Notes: generated by a model not told the origin, from the letters alone. A DNA stretch of 64,000 nt from Acestrorhynchus altus (GCA_034509495.1 CM067521.1:25577818-25641817), one strand, 5' to 3'; positions 1 through 12,088 are shown, numbered from the stretch's first letter. Translations and numbers: made by a program.

Positions 1-807
1 CTGTTTTCTTATACAACCCTACTATAATCCACCTCCTCGCATACAGGACTTCACCTGTAATGCCTTGAGGTCAGATCCCACAGGGTATCTTCAGCGATCT
101 TCTAGAGTGAGCCGTTCTGGTGGCACATAAGGATCAACAGTATATTAAGCTTATTAAATAAACATGTCCCATATTAATGTTATCATATTAAATATTAATC
201 TGAACCAAGTAGCGACTTTGCCATTGAGATACAGCCTTTTATTCACAGCCTTCTCTCCCGCGGTAACTCGGCCTCGGCTCAGAACGCAGCACCATAATAA
301 GAGAGTTATGCATTAGAATCCGTGAATAGCAAATCAGGGTTTCATTTGCATCTAAGAACCTCCACAGTTCCATAATAACATTTCCCAGCTCTTTTAATTT
401 GCTCAAAGTCCACCGAGGCCCACACCTTGTGCTGCATGGAGCCAGCTTTCGCTGCCTTCATTACAGCCGTCCTACCGTTAGGCAGCTGTGCAATGCACAC
501 TTGTAATTGAGCAATCAGGACTTGGCGTTAATTGTGTGTGTAAGTATGTGTCGTGCAGCCAGCACACGGAACACACAAAGGGGACAAATGGACGTACGGT
601 GTGAACAAGTAACAGTATTAGTCCAGTAATAAAGCGCAACTTTAACTGGGTGATTAACTAGATCAATCGTAGGTCTCGTTAAATGACCAGGGCTCGTATT
701 ATGGTGGTAATAAGACCGCTATAGCACTGGGCAGTACTGAGAAGATGTCCACATAGAATATTTAATATAATCAAATATATGTTAATGAGTGATGGACACT
801 CTTTACA
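1..807. other. Single-copy non-coding DNA
   Basis: No open frame with protein-like features and no known repeat was seen. The part at about 300-545 mixes AT-rich homeodomain-like words and an octamer ATTTGCAT at 344-351 and has no simple repeat, so it could be a conserved non-coding element. That is a guess from composition only. Confidence 0.4.
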
Positions 808-868
808 TTTCAACTGGTACTGGTACCGGTACTGGTACCAGTGCCTGAAATTCAGGTATCTGTACTTT
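808..868 (-). repeat. Dispersed repeat with GGTACC/ACTGGT words
   Basis: The segment has a near-palindromic run of ACTGGTAC words followed by a CTGAAATTCAGGTAT-type stretch. Its reverse complement resembles 26090-26166, which has the same word order (GGTACC, CAGTACAGGTACC, GAATTCAGTATCGGTACC). Two dispersed copies in one window suggest an old interspersed repeat. The family is not identified. Confidence 0.4.
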
Positions 869-1017
869 TTTCACCTCCTTGTTTCTCCTCTCTCTGTCCA
901 CTCTATCAGCTCCTCTGATCACACAGGAGCTCTTTGTGGTTCTATAATTCCAGACTGTAGTTCATCAGTGGACCCACTGCCCCTTATTTGGTGTTTAGTG
1001 GTGGTTTCCACTGTATA

Positions 1018-1118
1018 TACACCACCTTAAACTCCGGAAGGGCTTGGAATTAGCTGATCAGGTGTGTTGGGAGCAGAGTTAACAATAATATGGGCAGGAC
1101 CAGGGTTGGTGACCACTG
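1018..1118. mobile_element. Fragment of a small TIR element (hAT-like non-autonomous)
   Basis: The right part reads GGACCAGGGTTGGTGACCACTG, close to the terminal inverted repeat seen complete at 46885-46985 (CCCTGGTCCTGGAGG and its complement). The middle holds the AATTAGCTGATCAGGTGTGTT core typical of these short fish elements. Only one end is recognisable, so it is a decayed copy. Confidence 0.45.
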
Positions 1119-1425
1119 ACCGTGACGATTGTACAGAAAGATATTTCACAAAAATAGGCGCCAAATATTGACTGCATGACGTTAAAAAGCACTGACAGTG
1201 CAGAGATGATACACTGCAAGCTGCCTGATTCATATAGAGAGCCTCTGGGGCTGTGGACAAGTGTGGACAAAAGTGTGGTCATGGACACAGAGGCGTTCCT
1301 TTCACAGTCTATTAGGAGGAGTTATAGCCAGTGCATGCCGAAGTCCTTACAGAGGCCTGATCGATTCGGGATCATTTTCGCTGAGTGTATTTCACAGGAT
1401 AGGGGTGATTGATATGGGTCAGAGG

Positions 1426-1430
<5 letters not shown>

Positions 1431-1491
<61 letters not shown>
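1431..1491 (+). repeat. (AG)n microsatellite
   Basis: About 30 AG units with a single AC interruption near 1457. The reading frames across it, rich in Arg/Glu on one strand and Ser/Leu on the other, are artefacts of the repeat. Confidence 0.95.
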
Positions 1492-1493
<2 letters not shown>

Positions 1494-2978
1494 TGGAAAA
1501 CCTGCAGTGAAGAATATATAATGGAGGTGTTGGGAGCCAAGAGGCAAAAATGAAATGAGAGGAGGAAGAAGGCACGGAGAAAGAGAGGTAGAGAGAAAGA
1601 AAGAGAGACATGTGCAACCAAACGAAAGACCAAATAAGTGTGCTACCTTCGGACACTCCAGTCAAGACGCTCTCTGAGCTCGCCTTTCATTTCCCTCGAT
1701 CGATCGCCCGCCGAAGTGCAGGCCGATAAAACCAACATTCCACATTTAAATGGGCATCGGGCGAAGGCTGGTGAAACCCTACACCGGTGCTCTCGCGCTG
1801 ACAGCTCTGTGGACCTAAATTAGCGACGCAGGCACTGTAGCTCAAATTACTCTGATGCAAATGCTGTAATCAGACGACAGCCTGATTTTCATCACTGTCA
1901 GAAAGAGATATCAAACCAGCGCTGGAGTAGCGGCTTGCGTGTCACTGTGGTGATGCCTTCAGAGGCACATCTTCAGTACCTTTAGTTAGGGAGCACCTCT
2001 GTACCGCGTGCACCTCTCCTCCACCTGCAGGGTATAATTAAGGTGCTCCATTAGACCATAAGGATCATGATGTACCTTTGAATTTCTAATGTAACGTCGA
2101 TGCATAGCTGAAGACACTTGAAGGAGAACATCAAAAGCCAGTTCTGGTTTCTCTACTAATAGATACCTGCAGTGACCGGCACTGCACAGTCAAACTGGTC
2201 TTAAAATGACTAGTATGGTGACCAGTATCCTTGTTAGATGATGATCAGATGTTAACAGTGCCTCAATACACAGAGCTGCTCCAGTATCTGGATTGCAACC
2301 GTTGAAGGTTAAATCCAAATGATCTGAAATCAGATCTGATGAATCAACTGCTGAAACGAGCCTGACCGACCGCGGGTCAGCAGACTTTCAGCAGGCCGAA
2401 TTAGGCTGCCCGGTGGCCAGATGATAAAAATCTCCTAAGATGGTGAGTTGGTTACAGTTGAGTCCGGTCTCTCTGTGAAATGTCACATCCAGTGCATTAG
2501 CAAACAATGTCAGAACAACACGGCAGCACTGAGATATTAGAGCTCATTTTAACACGTCCCCAAATATTAACGTCAAACTCCATCACGTTAACATTCTCAC
2601 CCTGCCTCCTCCGTCTCTCCCTCCCTCGCTCCATCCCTCCCTCTCCCTGTCCGACTGCCTCGCTCTCATCTTTTTTCCTCCTAAGAAGACGTCGGCAGTA
2701 GCAGGCTCAGCTCTGTGTCAGGGCATGGCATTTTGGGGCCAGTTAAAGAAGTTCCAGTGAAGAGCTGCTCAAGCAGTTATAAAACGGCGTTTTTCTGAAG
2801 GTGGTTTCAGACACATCTGAAGAAAGTGGGCCTGAAATAAAGGCCTTCTGAAATCGATCCACATAATGCTTTAAATCAACTGATGAAACTCATTCAGGAA
2901 CAGTTCCAGGCCCCTACTGACCGAGCCAGGAGCAACCACAGCAGAAACAACCAGAGGAACAATGTAGTAGTGATGTAG
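1492..2978. other. Single-copy non-coding DNA
   Basis: No gene seen. A purine-rich flank of the preceding array runs to about 1610. The stretch 1830-1935 has mixed composition with an octamer ATGCAAAT at 1855-1862 and resembles conserved non-coding DNA, but conservation cannot be judged here. A pyrimidine-rich patch lies at 2595-2690. Confidence 0.35.
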
Positions 2979-3080
2979 CCCGTATCCCGCTCTGTTTATA
3001 TCCCGATATAGATATAAATATCGATATATCGCTCAGCCCGTATCCCGCTCTGTTTATATCCCCCATATAGATATAAATAT
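2979..3080 (+). repeat. 58-bp tandem unit, two copies (second truncated)
   Basis: The unit starts CCCGTATCCCGCTCTG and ends in CGATATATCGCTCAG. The second copy starts exactly 58 bases later (3037) and breaks into a T run after about 44 bases. The same unit, in the same orientation, forms a larger array at 52737-52973, and a diverged inverted copy is at 19035-19092. The inner part is strongly palindromic (GATATAGATATAAATATC). Confidence 0.85.
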
Positions 3081-3792
3081 CTCCTTTTTTTTTTTTAACA
3101 CAGTTCAGTATAAATCTGAGCTGAAAGCCAGGTTAACTCGAGAAGCAGGTTCTTGAAGTAGGATTTCATGCAGATTGTGGCAGGTGTGAAGTTTCCAGAC
3201 CAAATCTGACAGCAGTGTGATGGTGCACTACTTTATAATCTGTGCAGCATCCAGGTGAGGTTTCTCACAACAGAAGTAAATAAAATATAACGTGTCTGCT
3301 GGTGGTGGACAACACTTCACATTCCGTTCTGTTCTTTCCGAGAGAAATATTTGAAAAGCTGATTGTTGGTTCTTTGAAGAAAAGCAGGAGGCTGTTCTAC
3401 ATTGACAGACGACTGCCTGGCCTCTACAGCGGTCATTGTACGGGATTCAGACGGCTGGGCCAATCAGTGTTAGTGCAGTGTTAATTAGTGCTGGAATGGA
3501 TCAGGTGGGTCGGGATGTTCGGGAACTGACCCACTCATCATTAGGTCACAACAGGTTCTCCAGAACCCTGAAGAACATGGGGGGGGGGGGTGCTTAAAGG
3601 CCGCTGGTGGGTGGCTACCTGTGAAGGGTGTGAGCTTCAGTTCTAAAAATTCATCTGCATCATTCCCGTCATTATTTTTAGAACAAGACGAAGGTGTGTG
3701 AGGAAGAAGCGTACAAATACAAGCAGGATGTAGGCGACGGATTGCAGCGGCCTTGACTGCCCTTGAAAAGTGAAGGTGAAACGAGGGAAAGT

Positions 3793-3796
<4 letters not shown>
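3081..3796. other. Single-copy non-coding DNA with a G run
   Basis: No gene seen. A run of 12 G residues is at 3579-3590. The flanking text (tcaggtgggtcgggatgttcg) shows no recognisable repeat family. Confidence 0.4.
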
Positions 3797-3843
<47 letters not shown>

Positions 3844-3845
3844 TG
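3797..3845 (+). repeat. (GA)n microsatellite
   Basis: About 24 GA units with one AAA interruption near 3829. Simple-sequence DNA; open frames across it are not genes. Confidence 0.95.
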
Positions 3846-4617
3846 AGCAAAAGAGTGAGCAATGTCCTAACCTCCTTCTGTCAGAATGGGGGAAAAACCG
3901 AGGTAGAAAACATAGGATGAGTATCAAAAGCGAACATCTGTGTAATCCGTATTCGTGGGAATGTCTTTTCTTTTGCCAATTCTTAACAGCTATCTGCAGT
4001 CCACCGTCTCCCTCACACACTCATACACACACTACTCCTCTCTCTTCTGAAGTGGTGGGAAGCTTTTGAAGTTATTTTTGGATCAATACTTCATGGAAGC
4101 CAGTTGAAGGACTATCGCGATACAGGAGGGAGCAGTGAACTAGATTTAAGAAGCCGTTTCGGTAAAAGAAGTCCAGAGCGGCTTGTCACGCAGCCAAAGC
4201 GTCGCTCTCGAGGCAGCGAAAGCCGGCACAAACCAGTGTGCTGAATCCAACACTCCCAGAGCCGGAAGCAGCTGAGCCGCACAGCATACAGCACCACAGC
4301 CCAGACGCAGCGGCTGCGTATCAGGTCACGGGGTGGGTGTGGTTACTAAAAATGACTTGTACTCCATTGGCCAACCTGCTGTGATGTGATAAACATGCCA
4401 ATGATGTGTTTCTGTGACTACGTACCTTTAACTGGGCCGCTGAGTTTGACTGTACTGGCAATAATATTCCACTGGAATGGTTAGTCGGTCCATTTCACGG
4501 AAAATGAAAAGTCTTCCTTGCATACTCCTTGAAGCCTGTATGTAGGACACACTTCAGGTCTTCACCCTCATAACTGATGTCTCTCATAATTGACATCATT
4601 ATCACAGAAATTAAAAT
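3846..4617. other. Single-copy non-coding DNA
   Basis: Nothing recognised except a short CA-rich patch at 4014-4030. Confidence 0.4.
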
Positions 4618-4855
4618 ACACTCTATGGACAAAAGTATTGGGATGATTGATTATTCCTTGATCCTTCGGAACTCATACCTCTCTATCCCATTCCCGGCAT
4701 TCGACATGGTTCCCGAAGGTTCATGTTCTCCTCAAGAGAGTCCTATTCTATTGGTAGTACTACTCTATATCACTAGAGATGTGCATTTGCACATCTGTGT
4801 CAGCAATTGGATCAATTTAAAGCATTCATTAGCAGCGTCCACTGCTTTTGGACAC
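4618..4855 (+). mobile_element. Non-autonomous Tc1-like element, internally deleted
   Basis: The left end reads TACACTCTATGGACAAAAGT followed by ATTGGGATGA, the typical terminus of a short Tc1/mariner-type element of fish. The right end has the GTCCACTGCTTTTGGACACAT terminus. Between them is the body motif with GAGAGTCCTATTCTATTGG. No transposase frame is present, so it was mobilised in trans or is an internal-deletion relic. Related fragments are at 25018, 28745, 46990, 48102 and 62655. Confidence 0.7.
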
Positions 4856-4856
4856 A

Positions 4857-5099
4857 TCCATCAGCCATAACATTACGACTGATCCTGTGTCTGATCCACA
4901 GGTACCATCGCAACACACACTAACACACCACCACCATGTCAGTGTGACTGCAGTGCTGAGAATGACCGACCACCCACATAATATCTGCTCTGTGGTGGTC
5001 CTGTGGGGTCCTGATCATTGAAGATCAGGGTGAAAGGAGGAGAATAAAGTCTGCAGAGATACAGATCACGTAAATGCAAATTTACCCATTCAGGCAGAG

Positions 5100-5149
<50 letters not shown>

Positions 5150-5398
5150 ACACACACACACACTAGTGAATTCACACACGACAGGGCAGTGAGCACATGT
5201 GCCCCAAGCGGTGGGCATCCCTATCCACGGTGCCCGGGAGCAGCTTGGGAGTTCAGTGCTTTAATCAAGGGCACTTCAGTCACGTCCTGCCAGTTCAGGG
5301 ATTTGAACCAACAACCTATCAGTGCTACTGTATGGTGGAGCTGATAAAATGGACAATGAATGTAGAAATACTGAGGTGGTCATAATGTTATGGTTGAT
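4857..5398 (+). mobile_element. TIR element (MITE-like), interrupted by a SINE
   Basis: The termini are inverted copies: left ATCAGCCATAACATTACGAC, right complement ATCAACCATAACATTATGAC. The body has the CAGTGTGACTGCAGTGCTGAG and GTGGTCCTGTGGGGTCCTGA blocks. Partial copies of the same family occur at 43775-44042, 44166-44408, 52980-53115, 54145-54300 and 59935-60050. A SINE with its CA tail sits inside (5102-5325), so this copy is older than that insertion. No transposase seen; superfamily not assigned. Confidence 0.75.
5102..5325 (-). mobile_element. tRNA-derived SINE with (TG/CA)n tail
   Basis: Read on the minus strand, the head lies near 5325, the body contains the complements of GTGCCCGGGAGCAGC and CTATCCACGG, and the 3' tail is the (CA)n of 5102-5163 on the plus strand. 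The same family is at 34572-34793 and 38213-38366 (minus) and 10030-10215 (plus). The head here is truncated compared with the 38 kb copy, and the insertion lies inside a TIR element. Confidence 0.65.
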
Positions 5399-6360
5399 CA
5401 CCCCAAATGATATACTAGGCATGTATTCAGGCCTTATTTCTGCAGGTTATGAGAACAAAGAACTGATAGTTACACCCATACTGTAGGGCACCACCAGCCC
5501 AGCGAGTACGGCCTCAGCTTCAGCTTTCTGTTTGCAGTTACCATGACGAGTAACCACACATCTGGACCGCTCCGCTGTGGTTTATTATTAGAGGGTAGAC
5601 GAAGCAGGAGCTGATTTTGTTCGGTGGCCTAAACAGTCATTACCTGGCACACAGGAGATGAAAACATTCCAACAAAAGCAAGCTATTAAAGTCAATCAGA
5701 ACCTTACAGGAAATGGGTTTCCTTCGGACTGTTCAAGTCGCCTGGCTTCTAATGTGTTCCCCGCGTCTCTCCCAGCGGATGGAAAACATATAAGTGGATG
5801 GGGTGCTGCTCTCCAGTTGTTTGGGTAGAAGATCTTTCAGGAGGGTCATTATTCACCTGCGTGTTGATTCCGGGGATTGGCTGATGTTTCCCGTTTGCTT
5901 CTCTAATCAAAACACATCAATTCAGTCAATTTACATGTGATTCAGTTGAGGAAAATGTACTTAACCTGGCGGGCCGGTCATATTTCCAGACTCTAGCCAT
6001 GGGTCTTTTCCCGTTCCACCTGTACCTGTCAGGCTCCGTCGCGACATACATTAATATTTGTGTCAAACCATTTGAGCTGGCTGACCACCTTCATGAAAAG
6101 GCATTACAAATCCATTTGGCCAACATCATTATGAGTTCACACCTAAACCAAATCCCATTCCCACCTCTGCAAATTCAATTCCCATCAGCGTTCCCGTATA
6201 TCATTCTGCAGCCCTGCCTCTGCTGCCTCATTTTATTACCCCCCCCCATTCCTCCCACCTCTAGCTAAAAATATACATAAGCTGTATGTGCATATGCACA
6301 CGCTGAAACCCTGAAAATGTTCTGCAGAAGGAATCGCATCATTGACAGCAACGACATCTG
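5399..6360. other. Single-copy non-coding DNA
   Basis: No gene or repeat recognised. A 90-codon frame from 5999 is hydrophobic but lacks any family motif, ends in low-complexity sequence and has no convincing exon boundaries, so it is not called. Confidence 0.4.
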
Positions 6361-6465
6361 GACGTGGACCGGGCCGTGGACCGGGCTGTGGTACGGGCCG
6401 TGGACCGGGCTCTGGATCGGGCCGTGGACCGGACCGTAAACCGGGCCATGGACCGGGCCGTGGAT
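6361..6465 (+). repeat. GC-rich 12-bp minisatellite
   Basis: About eight imperfect copies of GGACCGGGCCGT. Because 12 is a multiple of three, both strands stay open (Gly-Arg-Gly-Pro on plus, Pro-Gly-Pro-Arg on minus) for over 60 codons. I read this as a repeat artefact, not a collagen-like protein, since there are no flanking coding features. Confidence 0.85.
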
Positions 6466-8687
6466 TCTGCGGCACAGACAGCGGAGGATGCTTTCGTCTA
6501 ATCAGCTCACGTTGCCTGAGGAAAGCTTAAAGAGCATCCGTCACCACAAAGGAGCTTTGCTAAGACACACGCACACACACCCGTCCCTCTTAGAATAATG
6601 TCCTTTTTGTCCACTAACTTGTGTGTGTGCGTGTGCGTGTGCGTGTGTGTGTGCGCCTGCATAAGTGTGTCTGACGAGTGCTAATTAATCTGATTACAAG
6701 ACTAGAGAAAGTGACTTGTAGTGGTAAGGGAGCTGACCTACTACTAATGTGCTCCGCCCACTACATTTAATCCTATTCAGGTCCATTCTTCCGCCCCTTT
6801 GTTCTGTCCCAACAGCGTCAATCAAACGCCCATTGTATCGCATACACTTGTTTTTTGTTCTTCGACGGCGTATTATATTAAGCTAACGTGTAGACGAGGC
6901 TGTAGGCCCGTTCCTCACATTTTCAAAGCTTTTCTTTAACGTGAAGTGTCACTCAAAGAAGCGTCCATTAGTTAATCGTCTGAAAGGGTTTACAATGGGA
7001 CTGTCAACACGTCTCGAGTAGGGTTAAAGGGAGCTGATGGAAAACATTATGGAGGTCATTGTGTTTTTCTTGAACAAAAAAGGGTTCCAGATGGGACAGG
7101 TGAGAGCTCTTGATGAAAAGGTTCTACAGAAACATCTACACCAATGGGAAGAACCATGCAAGCATCCGAAGGCTTTACGGAGTCGATGTGGTTCTATTTT
7201 GCTTTTACTAAGAAGCTCCTGAAGAATTATTGTTGTTAGTGTAAACATATGTCCCGAAGACCTTCAGGATCTTCTAGGTCCGCCCGTCATGACCACTTTT
7301 GGAGATGATAAGTTGCCTTAGAAATAATTGTGATAAACAATAATACTGTTGACCATTTATGCAATTATATGATGATAGAATACTAATGCGCTCTCCAGAG
7401 AGCCAATGAGAAAACTGTCTCAAATACACACAAACACAATGGATCATATTCTGGTTCTATCAAGGTCGTGTCCATTTATTTTTTGATACATCGTTATGAT
7501 AATTAATGCCACGGGCCAACTTCCAGGCCTTCTCTTGCTTGATATTATTTAAAATAATCTGTAATCTTTAAGCTTTGGTTCAAAACAACAGGGGTAAAAT
7601 CCTGTGGCATCTACACAGATGAGCAGATACGGCCAAGGAAGCTCTTCCATCGTTTAGGGCTTCAGGAACTGGACTGAAGCAACACAATTAGAAAGTGGAG
7701 GCAACTAATCATGTTTTGGGACCAATCTTGTGAGGAATCTCTGTAGAGATGATTTACATATGAACCCTAGACAGTCTGAACAAGAAGACTGGACTGACCT
7801 CCTCGGGGGTCTTGATCCGTGCTCATTTTTAAAATGAAGAATGTCCAGAAAATTCTTAATGAGAACATTTGGTCTGAAAACCAATCTTACACTGATATTG
7901 CCAGAACAACTCATGCAGCATTGAAAAGAATCATCTGAAACTGTTACGAAGGCCCACTTCTTCTTGTCGTTGTTGCTGCTGGCGGTGGGAGGCAGCATGT
8001 TTGACTGACTCCCACGCAACCTGGCCCCAAGAAAGAAAACAAAATGAAAGATTTTCTCCTCTGTGTAGCACGGAGGCCAGGGTAAACCGAAGCCACCTCC
8101 CGAGAGAACAATACTGTTGGGGAACCAGCGAACTAGCCAGAACTAGTGCTTGCCCTCCAGCACTTAAGCTGTGTGTTCAGCTAGTGGCCACTCCATGACC
8201 CTGACTCACTCTCTTTCGTCTCACTCCCTCTATTCTCTTTTCCCTGCCAACCAGCTCTCGTTCCATCCCCACTCTCACTCGTTTGCCTTCTTGGGGGAAG
8301 AAAATACAATCAGATCATATGCTGCCCTTACGGTTCTCAAACAGCCCAGAGGAAGTCCTCTCTTCTTGCCAAGCGAACACACCATGGCGAGGCGCTGCTG
8401 CCTCACGTCATTCTTGTTTCTGTCTGTCTCTCCGTGTCTCCCTATTCTCTCACGTTGAACTCACATCTAATGAGCACATTTGACCATCAGTGTCAGACAC
8501 AGAACATCTTATTCTTCTTCTCAAGCCAAAATTAAACTCAAAGGTGGAGCAGAATCTGGAAATATCAATCACAGTTCACTTTCACAAACATGGTTCCTAA
8601 GGGAAGTTGTTGTTCTATGGCATCTCTTTCTAGCATCTTTATTTTAAGAGTGAAGGTTGACCAAAAAAGACAGAAGCAACTTATCGA
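6466..8687. other. Single-copy non-coding DNA
   Basis: Contains a short (TG)n patch at 6621-6655 with CG interruptions. Otherwise nothing recognised. Confidence 0.4.
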
Positions 8688-8775
8688 TTGTGGCTCAACT
8701 GTCTAACGATGCATCATCAAAAGGCTGCGAGTTCAAGTCCCAACATTTCAGCAATGCCATGGCCAAGAACCTTAA
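8688..8775 (+). mobile_element. tRNA-derived SINE head fragment
   Basis: TGTGGCTCAACTGTCTAACG resembles a tRNA A-box region and GAGTTCAAGTCCCAACA a B-box, spaced as in a tRNA-derived SINE. The text after it (CAATGCCATGGCCAAGAACC) resembles the usual body of such elements. It does not fold into a complete cloverleaf by eye, so it is not a functional tRNA gene. Confidence 0.5.
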
Positions 8776-10029
8776 AAGCTACTGATGGCGTAGTAAAATT
8801 GTAACCACTACCAAGACCACAGATCGTCAGTGTCACCTGAAAGTACCGGTGTTGTTACAGGTCTTCATTCCGACTAAGTCAGAGAACCTTTGCTTGTACC
8901 AGTACTCCATTCTTATCGTTACAAAGGATTCACTCACACTGCCTCTCTATAGCTGCTGATCTCTTTGTTTGTGGATTAAAAGTCCCACAAACCAATTCTG
9001 CTGGAGACCTCAGAGTTGATATGGACGTTTTCATTCCAATCAAGTGCAAGAATATCTGCTCATCTATTTGAAGGTCAAGGCTCACTGATTAAATAAGCAC
9101 AATTGGACTGAAAACCTGCAGCAGACAAAAATGGACCAACTGACCACCAGGTTCTGCTGGTAGTCCACATGTCCAATGAATCCCTGGTGAAGAATGACAT
9201 GTTAAGATAATAAAAACCAATATCATTTGATGCCAATTCCATGTCTCATTCAGAGCCGAGACCGTGTGATCTGGTGCAGGCTCCCAGGGGTGTAAGGTAT
9301 AGCCAGTGATGTGACATTTAACGCCACCCTTCGCTGCCCATCATTTGCTATCAGTCGCGGACTGGCTGCAGGGCTTATGCCCCCTATATCTGCCTGCCTT
9401 TACCCCCAGCCAGCAGGCATGCAGTCCAGTGGCTCTGGCTCTGGCCAGTGGAAAAGATAATGATGATCAAAGATGAAGAAGATAAAACCCAAAATAACTG
9501 CAGTTCCTCTGAACGGAGAGCTCAGGCCGGTGCAGACAAGCAGCTTAGGGATGACATTTGTCTGTTTGAATTGATAACTGCGTCCGTGCCCATGCGGATT
9601 AGGGGAGCAGGGCTGCTCTGAGATTACAGCAACGTCCAAAGGCATATTATGTTGGTAAGACAGGGAGAGGCAGAGCATGTCTATCATTAGAAAGTGTGAC
9701 CCAAACAGAAAAGAACACAACAGAAGACATGATATCCAGTGGACACTCTGGAGCAGTCACTCATGAACCTAAAGTCACAACCAGTGCTGAACATCAATGT
9801 CAATTTTGGGCCATGGAGTAATGTAACTGCATTCTTTGGAGTGACTGACCTCCATCTAGTACCTCTGAGATGAGCTATCTAATCATCAATCCCAATTTAA
9901 TCATCTAACATTAGCACCTGATCTCAACAGGACATCCCAGAAGGTTAGAGAAGAAATGTGGGGCAACATCATTGACAAGACCTTCGATATCAAAAGACAC
10001 AGTGGATGAGCAGCCATCTACAAACGTTT
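8776..10029. other. Single-copy non-coding DNA
   Basis: No gene supported. A minus-strand frame of 106 codons at 9400-9720 has no recognisable domain or clear splice sites. The stretch at 9430-9500 is AT-rich mixed sequence of the kind found in conserved non-coding elements, without further proof. Confidence 0.35.
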
Positions 10030-10215
10030 GGGGCAGCCGTGGCCTGAAGGTTACAGAAATGACGTACCTTCGAGCAAGGGACCTAACCCCCAGGGCTGCC
10101 CACTGGTCAGGACACATGTGCTCACTGTCCTTCTATTGTGTGGGGGTGCTCGCTTGTGTATGTGTGTTAACTGTATTGATGGGTGAAAGATGGAGGCTGG
10201 GGATTGACAGTGCCC
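10030..10215 (+). mobile_element. tRNA-derived SINE, degraded
   Basis: The head GGGGCAGCCGTGGCCTGAAG is a typical A-box start for fish tRNA-derived SINEs. The body (GGGCTGCCCACTGGTCAGGA, CACATGTGCTCACTG) matches the complement of the copies at 34.6 and 5.2 kb, and the end carries a short TG-rich tail. The B-box region is decayed. Confidence 0.65.
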
Positions 10216-11728
10216 TCACACCTACTGTGTTTGGTCAAGACTTTTGTACCACTTGTCCAAACCAAATTACTCCAGCACAACACCCGGAAAAGGTGACAAA
10301 ATGCTGATGCGTACCCCTCAACAAACCGATCAGTTTGAAGTGTAGGGTGACGCTCACTTAGCTGAAGACAACAGGGTGTAGAGAAGCTTTAACAATGTAG
10401 AAAAAATGCAAACTATGACTTGGACCTTGTTCCTGACCTTCAGGCGTGAAAGCACCCTGAGGAGTTCTTTCCTTCCCATCCCTTTGGACATAAGACGTTT
10501 GGGTGTTGGCCCATAATTACCCACTTTTATCCCTTTCCTAAGTTCAAATTCCCATCCCTGAGTATATATCAGATGGAAAATGTGCGTACCGAGTGCCAAA
10601 CCAAGCACACGAGTCAAGACTCCTGTGAAAAGTGGGAAAATAAGCTGCGATGACAAGAGCCCTGCTGCGAAGTGACCCCTCAAACAGCAACGCAGCAAAT
10701 CCACCGCCTTAACAGGCCTCACAGACACACACACACACACTCTCTCTCTCCAGCATGACAATGTTTTTTAGAGTTATCGGGCAGACGCACCGCCTCGCAT
10801 AACTTAAGTCAATATGACACTCTGGCTGAAGTCAACAGGAGGGAAAAAACTAAATCATGAATATTCACCATAACTACTTTAAAGTGCACTTGGCAGATTT
10901 GAATACATTAGGGTAGTGGAGGGTGAAATAGAGGGGAAACATGGAGTTTTCTCCTCTTTTCTTGACAGACAGAGGAGTAAAAAAAGCAAGAACACCACGC
11001 AATGACATCAACATAATATGCTAGCCGCGGTTGACAGCCAGACCTCTCGGGAGCACGATAAAACCCAAACCCAACGCCACCAAATATATCTGCCTCCTCT
11101 TTTACGGAATCCCAGAGAGCCCGTTCGCTGATCAATGTCTCGAAAAAGCATGACGGGAACGGACGAGGCCATTAGTCTGCTGACCTGAGGGAGGACGGCG
11201 CAGCACTGATAATGCAGGCGTGAAGAGATGAGGTCATTTTTTCCATAACTCCGGCCAGCTCACGTGTACGGATCCCGGGACAAATCGTTCACCACCTCGA
11301 ACAGACGGATCGAACACGGAGGAGCGGTCCCGGAGGTTTCGTTCAAACATGCTGAGCTGGCCAGAGTTCATGGTGAATAATTAAATCCTGAGATTTGAAA
11401 GGGGCTGGAGGACGAGGAGGGGGAGACGTTACACAAGCCAAGCAAAACTGTGCGTGGAATTATTGGGGCCGAACAGGGAAAACTCTGATGTTCACAGCGG
11501 TCCGTGTAGAAGCCCGGGTTTCAGAAGGTCTTTTAAAGTCTGTAAAGAAATGCTGATTATTGAGGCTCAACTACAGAATAAAAAGAATAAGAACAAGAAG
11601 GAATAAAAAACGAGTAATTAAACACGTCTCGACAACCTGATTTACCTTCTGGATGAATGGACAATAATTAGTAGGCAATTTGCATGATGATTAAATTCTC
11701 CTACTGGTCTCTCTTACAGTAGGAAACT

Positions 11729-11729
<1 letters not shown>
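10216..11729. other. Single-copy non-coding DNA
   Basis: No gene supported. A 135-codon minus-strand frame at 10354-10761 starts in a CA/GA patch and shows no domain. The stretch 11640-11720, with AATTTGCATGATGATTAAAT, is a possible conserved non-coding element. Confidence 0.35.

Positions 11730-11787
<58 letters not shown>
11730..11787 (+). repeat. (AC)n microsatellite
   Basis: 29 uninterrupted AC units. It is not flanked by the SINE body seen at other CA arrays in this window. Confidence 0.95.
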
Positions 11788-11789
<2 letters not shown>

Positions 11790-11953
11790 ATTTATATGCA
11801 TTGTTTGTCCAGTATTTAATTAAAATCTGTACAATTGTAACGTCTTAAACTCGAACCACTATGTTTACTCTGAAGAGACGGAGTAGATTACTCTGTTAGT
11901 GATATAACTCATCAATAGTGAAGTTTAGAAGTGAAAACACCGGCCTGCACGAC

Positions 11954-12009
11954 AGTGACCGCCGTCCTCAGTGACCGCCGTCATCAGTGACCGCCGTCAT
12001 CAGCGACCG
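11954..12009 (+). repeat. 16-bp tandem repeat, 3.5 copies
   Basis: Copies of AGTGACCGCCGTCATC start at 11954, 11970, 11986 and 12002. Only one base differs between the full copies. It lies just before the ACT domain. Confidence 0.9.
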
Positions 12010-12088
12010 AAGGAACGTGGAAGCAAAGCTTTATCTGATCTCGTTTGTTTCTTATCGGAATAAAGAAATGCTGCCTGCGTCATCAACA

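Noticed and set aside
10354..10761. 135-codon minus-strand frame
   Set aside because: Begins in a CA/GA patch, with no domain, signal peptide or splice support.
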